A DNA stretch of 64,000 nt, from NCBI GenBank assembly GCA_965221375.1, contig OZ244883.1, positions 1,116,001 through 1,180,000 of the forward strand. Direction: 5' to 3'. Shown piece after piece: positions 60,984 through 64,000 of this stretch. The notes below the pieces were generated by a model. That model saw only the letters and a program-made list of their open reading frames with translations. It was not told the origin of the DNA and did not search any database. Within the stretch, counting starts at the first letter, position 1. Every line of letters starts with the position of its first letter. The stretch comes from Poriferisulfidus sp965221375. Its GTDB lineage: Bacteria > Pseudomonadota > Gammaproteobacteria > Poriferisulfidales > Poriferisulfidaceae. Made by a program: the position numbers and the translations under genes.

Positions 60984-62825
60984 ATGTTGTACGCACGGCC
61001 CAGCACTCATCAACGCTTTGCCCGTAGCATCAAACTGATTCGCAAGCGCCTGTACCTTTTGGCTGCGGCCGGAAGCATTTTGCTGCTGCTTCTGCTAGTC
61101 CGTGTCGGCTGGATGCAGACGGTACATACCGAACATTTCACCGTACTCTCAGCGGAAAACCATCTTCAGCAAATCCCCATCGCACCGCCGCGCGGCCTGA
61201 TTTTCGACCGCCACGGGACGCTGCTGGTCGACAACAGCGTGCACTACCGGCTCAGCCTGATCCCCGCGCAAGCGGCCGACCTCGATGCGACGCTCCAGCA
61301 CCTGCAAACGCTTCTGCAGATCCGGGAACAAGACCTGCGCTATTTCCGGCGACAGAGTCGCAGCCGAAAATTTTCCGCCATTCCCATAAAGCTCGACCTT
61401 TCGCAAGAAGAGATTGCACGTGTCTCCGTGCATCTGCCGCAATTGCCGGGAGTGTTACTGGAAGCGTATCCCAGACGGCGTCATGCGCATCACGATATCG
61501 CCGCCCATGCCTTGGGTTATTTGGCACACATCAGCGAGCAAGACCGACAAAACCTGGACCTGCACCGCTACCGAGGCGTTCAGCGTATCGGACGCACCGG
61601 GGTTGAGCATCAATACGAGAACCTGCTGCTGGGCGCTTCCGGGCTCGCGCAAGCCGAGGTCAACGCCCGAGGGCGCATTCTAACCTTGCGCGACCGTCAG
61701 GCCCCGCAACCGGGCAGCAACCTGATACTGACATTGGATATCGAGTTGCAGCGAGTCGCCACCGAAGCCATGCGCGACAGAAAAGGCTCCGTTGTGGCAA
61801 TCGAACCGCAGACGGGAGACGTGCTCGCTTTGGTCAGCGCCCCCAGTTTCGATCCCGGCCTGTTCGGTTATCGCATCGATCCCGACAGCTACGAAAAACT
61901 CACCGAGGATGCCCGCAACCCGCTCCTCAACCGCGCTATCCAGGGTAAATATGCACCCGGCTCGACCATCAAGCCGTTCATGGCGCTGGCGGGACTGGAA
62001 ACCGGCTACGCTCGCCTGGAAGAGTGGTTCTTCGCCGAACCTCATTTCAAGTTGCCCAATCACGACCGCCCTTTTCGGGATTGGAAGGACGAAGGCCATG
62101 GCTGGGTGACCTTGGCTTCGTCCATCACGCAGTCCTGCGATGTGTACTTTTACGATCTTGCTCATCGCATGGGAATCGAAAACATCCACAACTCTTTGGC
62201 CAAATTTGGGCTTGGACAACTGCAGCAGTTGGATTTGCCCGGGGAACATCCAGGCCTGCTGCCGTCCACGCAATGGAAACTTAAAGCCTACGGACAACCT
62301 TGGTATCCGGGTGAGACCGTCAGTCTGGGAATCGGCCAGGGTTACATGCTGACCACCCCTTTGCAGTTGGCCACGGCGACGGCCATGCTGGCCACCCGGG
62401 GCGTACGAATGCAGCCGCGCCTATTGCGAGCTTATGGAACCCCTCAGGACATGCAACAGGCCGAACCGGTCGTGGTGGACCGCCTAGAACTGTCAAACCC
62501 CGAGTGGTGGGACGCCATTACCGAAGCGATGATCGATGTGGTGCATGCACCTCATGGAACTGCCCACAACCTCAGCCGAAATATCCAATACCGCATGGCC
62601 GGGAAAACCGGTACGGCCCAAATCATCACTTACGGTGAAGAGCGATTGAAGACTGAAGACATTCCCGAACATATTCGCGACCATTCGCTGTTTATCGCTT
62701 TTGCGCCGGTTGAAAATCCCCGTATCGCCCTGGCCATCATCATCGAACATGGAGGACATGGCTCCACCGCCGCGGCTCCTCTCGCGCGCCAGTTGCTGGA
62801 CACTTACCTGTTGAGGTCCTCCTGA
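60984..62825 (+). CDS. mrdA: Penicillin-binding protein 2 (elongation transpeptidase)
   Basis: Class B PBP of the elongasome, 613 residues: N-terminal membrane anchor (about 20-42, LYLLAAAGSILLLLLLV), a pedestal domain starting PRGLIFDRHGTLLVDN, and a transpeptidase domain with APGSTIKPF (catalytic Ser), SCDVYFYDLA and GKTGTAQ. Crosslinks peptidoglycan with RodA, whose gene overlaps the stop by one base. It begins 3 bases after the protease stop. Confidence 0.96.
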   Translation: MLYARPSTHQRFARSIKLIRKRLYLLAAAGSILLLLLLVRVGWMQTVHTEHFTVLSAENHLQQIPIAPPRGLIFDRHGTLLVDNSVHYRLSLIPAQAADLDATLQHLQTLLQIREQDLRYFRRQSRSRKFSAIPIKLDLSQEEIARVSVHLPQLPGVLLEAYPRRRHAHHDIAAHALGYLAHISEQDRQNLDLHRYRGVQRIGRTGVEHQYENLLLGASGLAQAEVNARGRILTLRDRQAPQPGSNLILTLDIELQRVATEAMRDRKGSVVAIEPQTGDVLALVSAPSFDPGLFGYRIDPDSYEKLTEDARNPLLNRAIQGKYAPGSTIKPFMALAGLETGYARLEEWFFAEPHFKLPNHDRPFRDWKDEGHGWVTLASSITQSCDVYFYDLAHRMGIENIHNSLAKFGLGQLQQLDLPGEHPGLLPSTQWKLKAYGQPWYPGETVSLGIGQGYMLTTPLQLATATAMLATRGVRMQPRLLRAYGTPQDMQQAEPVVVDRLELSNPEWWDAITEAMIDVVHAPHGTAHNLSRNIQYRMAGKTGTAQIITYGEERLKTEDIPEHIRDHSLFIAFAPVENPRIALAIIIEHGGHGSTAAAPLARQLLDTYLLRSS

Positions 62826-63934
62826 TGTCACGGCCCTTGCCTATCCTGGCGTTCGGCCGCAAATTATTGGCACCTTTGGACGGTCTGCTGTTGTTCGCGG
62901 TACTGGCAACGGTCACCCTGGGTTTGATAATCCAATACAGCGCCAATGGTTTGAACACGCAAGCGGTCCTACACCACGGCCAACGCATTGCCATCGGTTT
63001 GCTGGCCTTGCTGATTGTCGCCCATATCCCCCTGGCGCAATGGAAACGCTGGACTCCCCTGTTCTTTATATTCAACGTGATCCTGCTCGGTGTGGTTTTG
63101 TTTTACGGCAGCGGCAGCGGCGCCCAACGCTGGCTGGTGATTGGCTCCCTCTCTGTGCAGCCTTCGGAATTACTCAAGATCACCGCGCCGATGATGCTGG
63201 CTTTAATCCTGGGGCAAGCCGGCATTCCACCGCCCCTGTCACGAACACTTCTGGCCCTGGCGCTCTTGGGCGGCGCCTGCTGGTTGATCGCTCTGCAGCC
63301 GGATTTGGGTACGGCCATTTTGATTTTTAGCGTGGGGCTATTTGTGGTCTTTTTGTCCGGTATTTCCAAACGCTGGATTTTGGGTTTCGGCACTCTCACC
63401 GGCATCAGCCTTCCGTTCGTCTGGCAACACGCGCTGCATGAGTACCAGAAAGAGCGTATTCGCATTTTCTTTAACCCGGAAAGCGACCCACTGGGCAGCG
63501 GCTACAACATCATGCAGTCGCAAATCGCCATCGGCTCCGGAGGCTTGGAGGGGAAAGGCTGGACGCAAAGCACCCAGGCGCAGTTTGATTTCTTGCCGGA
63601 GCACTCCACCGATTTTGTGTTCTCGGTGTTTGCCGAAGAGTTTGGTTTGTTCGGCGTCACCGTATTGATTATTTTCTATCTGCTGATCTTGTGGCGCATG
63701 GTGGCGCTGAGTGAAGCCGGTTCGGATTTGTACGGACGCTTGCTGGCCGGCGGATTGAGCCTGTCATTCTTTCTGCACGTACTGGTCAACATTGCGATGA
63801 CGATCGGCTATACGCCGGTGGTCGGCTCCCCCCTGCCACTAATCAGCTACGGCGGCAGTGCAATCGTCAGCACTTTAATCGCCATTGGCATGGTGATGAC
63901 CATTCGACACTCCACCCGCGCTCCATTGACATGA
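62825..63934 (+). CDS. rodA: Rod-shape SEDS glycosyltransferase RodA
   Basis: Peptidoglycan polymerase of the elongasome, 369 residues and about ten membrane helices. Signatures are SGAQRWLVIGSLSVQPSELLKI, LQPDLGTAILIF, and EHSTDFVFSVFAEEFGLFG and PVVGSPLPLISYGGSA near the C terminus. The mrdA-rodA order is standard, normally followed by mltB or rlpA. Confidence 0.96.
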   Translation: MSRPLPILAFGRKLLAPLDGLLLFAVLATVTLGLIIQYSANGLNTQAVLHHGQRIAIGLLALLIVAHIPLAQWKRWTPLFFIFNVILLGVVLFYGSGSGAQRWLVIGSLSVQPSELLKITAPMMLALILGQAGIPPPLSRTLLALALLGGACWLIALQPDLGTAILIFSVGLFVVFLSGISKRWILGFGTLTGISLPFVWQHALHEYQKERIRIFFNPESDPLGSGYNIMQSQIAIGSGGLEGKGWTQSTQAQFDFLPEHSTDFVFSVFAEEFGLFGVTVLIIFYLLILWRMVALSEAGSDLYGRLLAGGLSLSFFLHVLVNIAMTIGYTPVVGSPLPLISYGGSAIVSTLIAIGMVMTIRHSTRAPLT

Positions 63935-64000
63935 TGACACCGCGTTCTGCAGGCGCATGGCTGCTGACTAGTTTTTTACTGAGCGCATCTGCCGGGGCCG
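63931..64000 (+). CDS. Start of an exported protein (partial)
   Basis: Only 23 residues are inside the window: MMTPRSAGAWLLTSFLLSAS, then AGA. This is a signal peptide. The start (63931 or 63934) overlaps the rodA stop (ATGATGA). In related genomes mltB (lytic transglycosylase) or rlpA follows rodA; either would fit but cannot be told here. Confidence 0.6.
   Translation, partial: MMTPRSAGAWLLTSFLLSASAGA

Overview
The window is a 64 kb piece of chromosome from a methylotrophic proteobacterium, most likely a gammaproteobacterium. The main evidence is a compact tetrahydromethanopterin (H4MPT) C1-oxidation and cofactor cluster (13.7-21.4 kb: fae, mch, mtdB, mptG, two ATP-grasp genes, a CitG-like gene and a 6-pyruvoyl-tetrahydropterin-synthase-like gene). 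Gammaproteobacterial features are the surE-pcm-yqaA-nlpD series, coaBC-dut-algC, guaB-guaA-tadA and an E. coli-like tmRNA tag (ANDDNYALAA). The genus cannot be fixed from the sequence alone; a methanotroph or Methylophaga-like organism would fit. No methanol or methane oxidation genes lie in the window.

Layout. 0-7 kb: central metabolism (3' end of acnA, fumC, purB, then alaC-hom-thrC). 7-11.2 kb: Mth938-like gene, then surE-pcm-[repeat coiled-coil gene]-yqaA-nlpD; rpoS, the usual next gene, is absent. 11.4-13.7 kb: smr, moeA and moaE (molybdenum cofactor). 13.7-21.4 kb: one long minus-strand H4MPT operon with several overlapping genes; fae is followed by a strong bidirectional terminator. 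21.6-25.4 kb: purL. 25.5-25.96 kb: ssrA with promoter and terminator. 26-34 kb: accessory region with a Fic AMPylase, then a TonB-dependent receptor and TonB (plus strand) convergent to ExbB-ExbD-ExbD-dihaem peroxidase (minus strand), apparently a self-energised uptake system. 34-39.5 kb: 7Fe ferredoxin, AddB-like nuclease, type-4 uracil-DNA glycosylase, leuA. 39.7-46.9 kb: Liv-type ABC importer operon headed by an AMP-ligase homologue with a degenerate P-loop. 47-50.1 kb: tadA, a HipBA toxin-antitoxin cassette, a truncated second copy of the tadA 5' end, and an orphan methyltransferase; this looks like an insertion at tadA. 50.2-64 kb: guaA/guaB, ubiA, bioB-bioF, coaBC-dut-algC, a DegP/MucD protease, mrdA-rodA and the start of another exported protein.

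How the genes work together. Fae condenses formaldehyde with H4MPT, MtdB oxidises the methylene adduct and Mch hydrolyses the methenyl form, while MptG, the ATP-grasp proteins, the CitG-like protein and probably the PTPS-like protein build the cofactor. MoeA/MoaE supply molybdopterin for enzymes that finish oxidation to CO2. The most unusual features are the tadA/hipBA junction, the receptor/TonB/ExbBDD/peroxidase block (one ExbD has Asn in place of the proton-carrying Asp), the atypical PTPS-like protein, the 11/18-residue repeat protein and the degenerate AMP-ligase.
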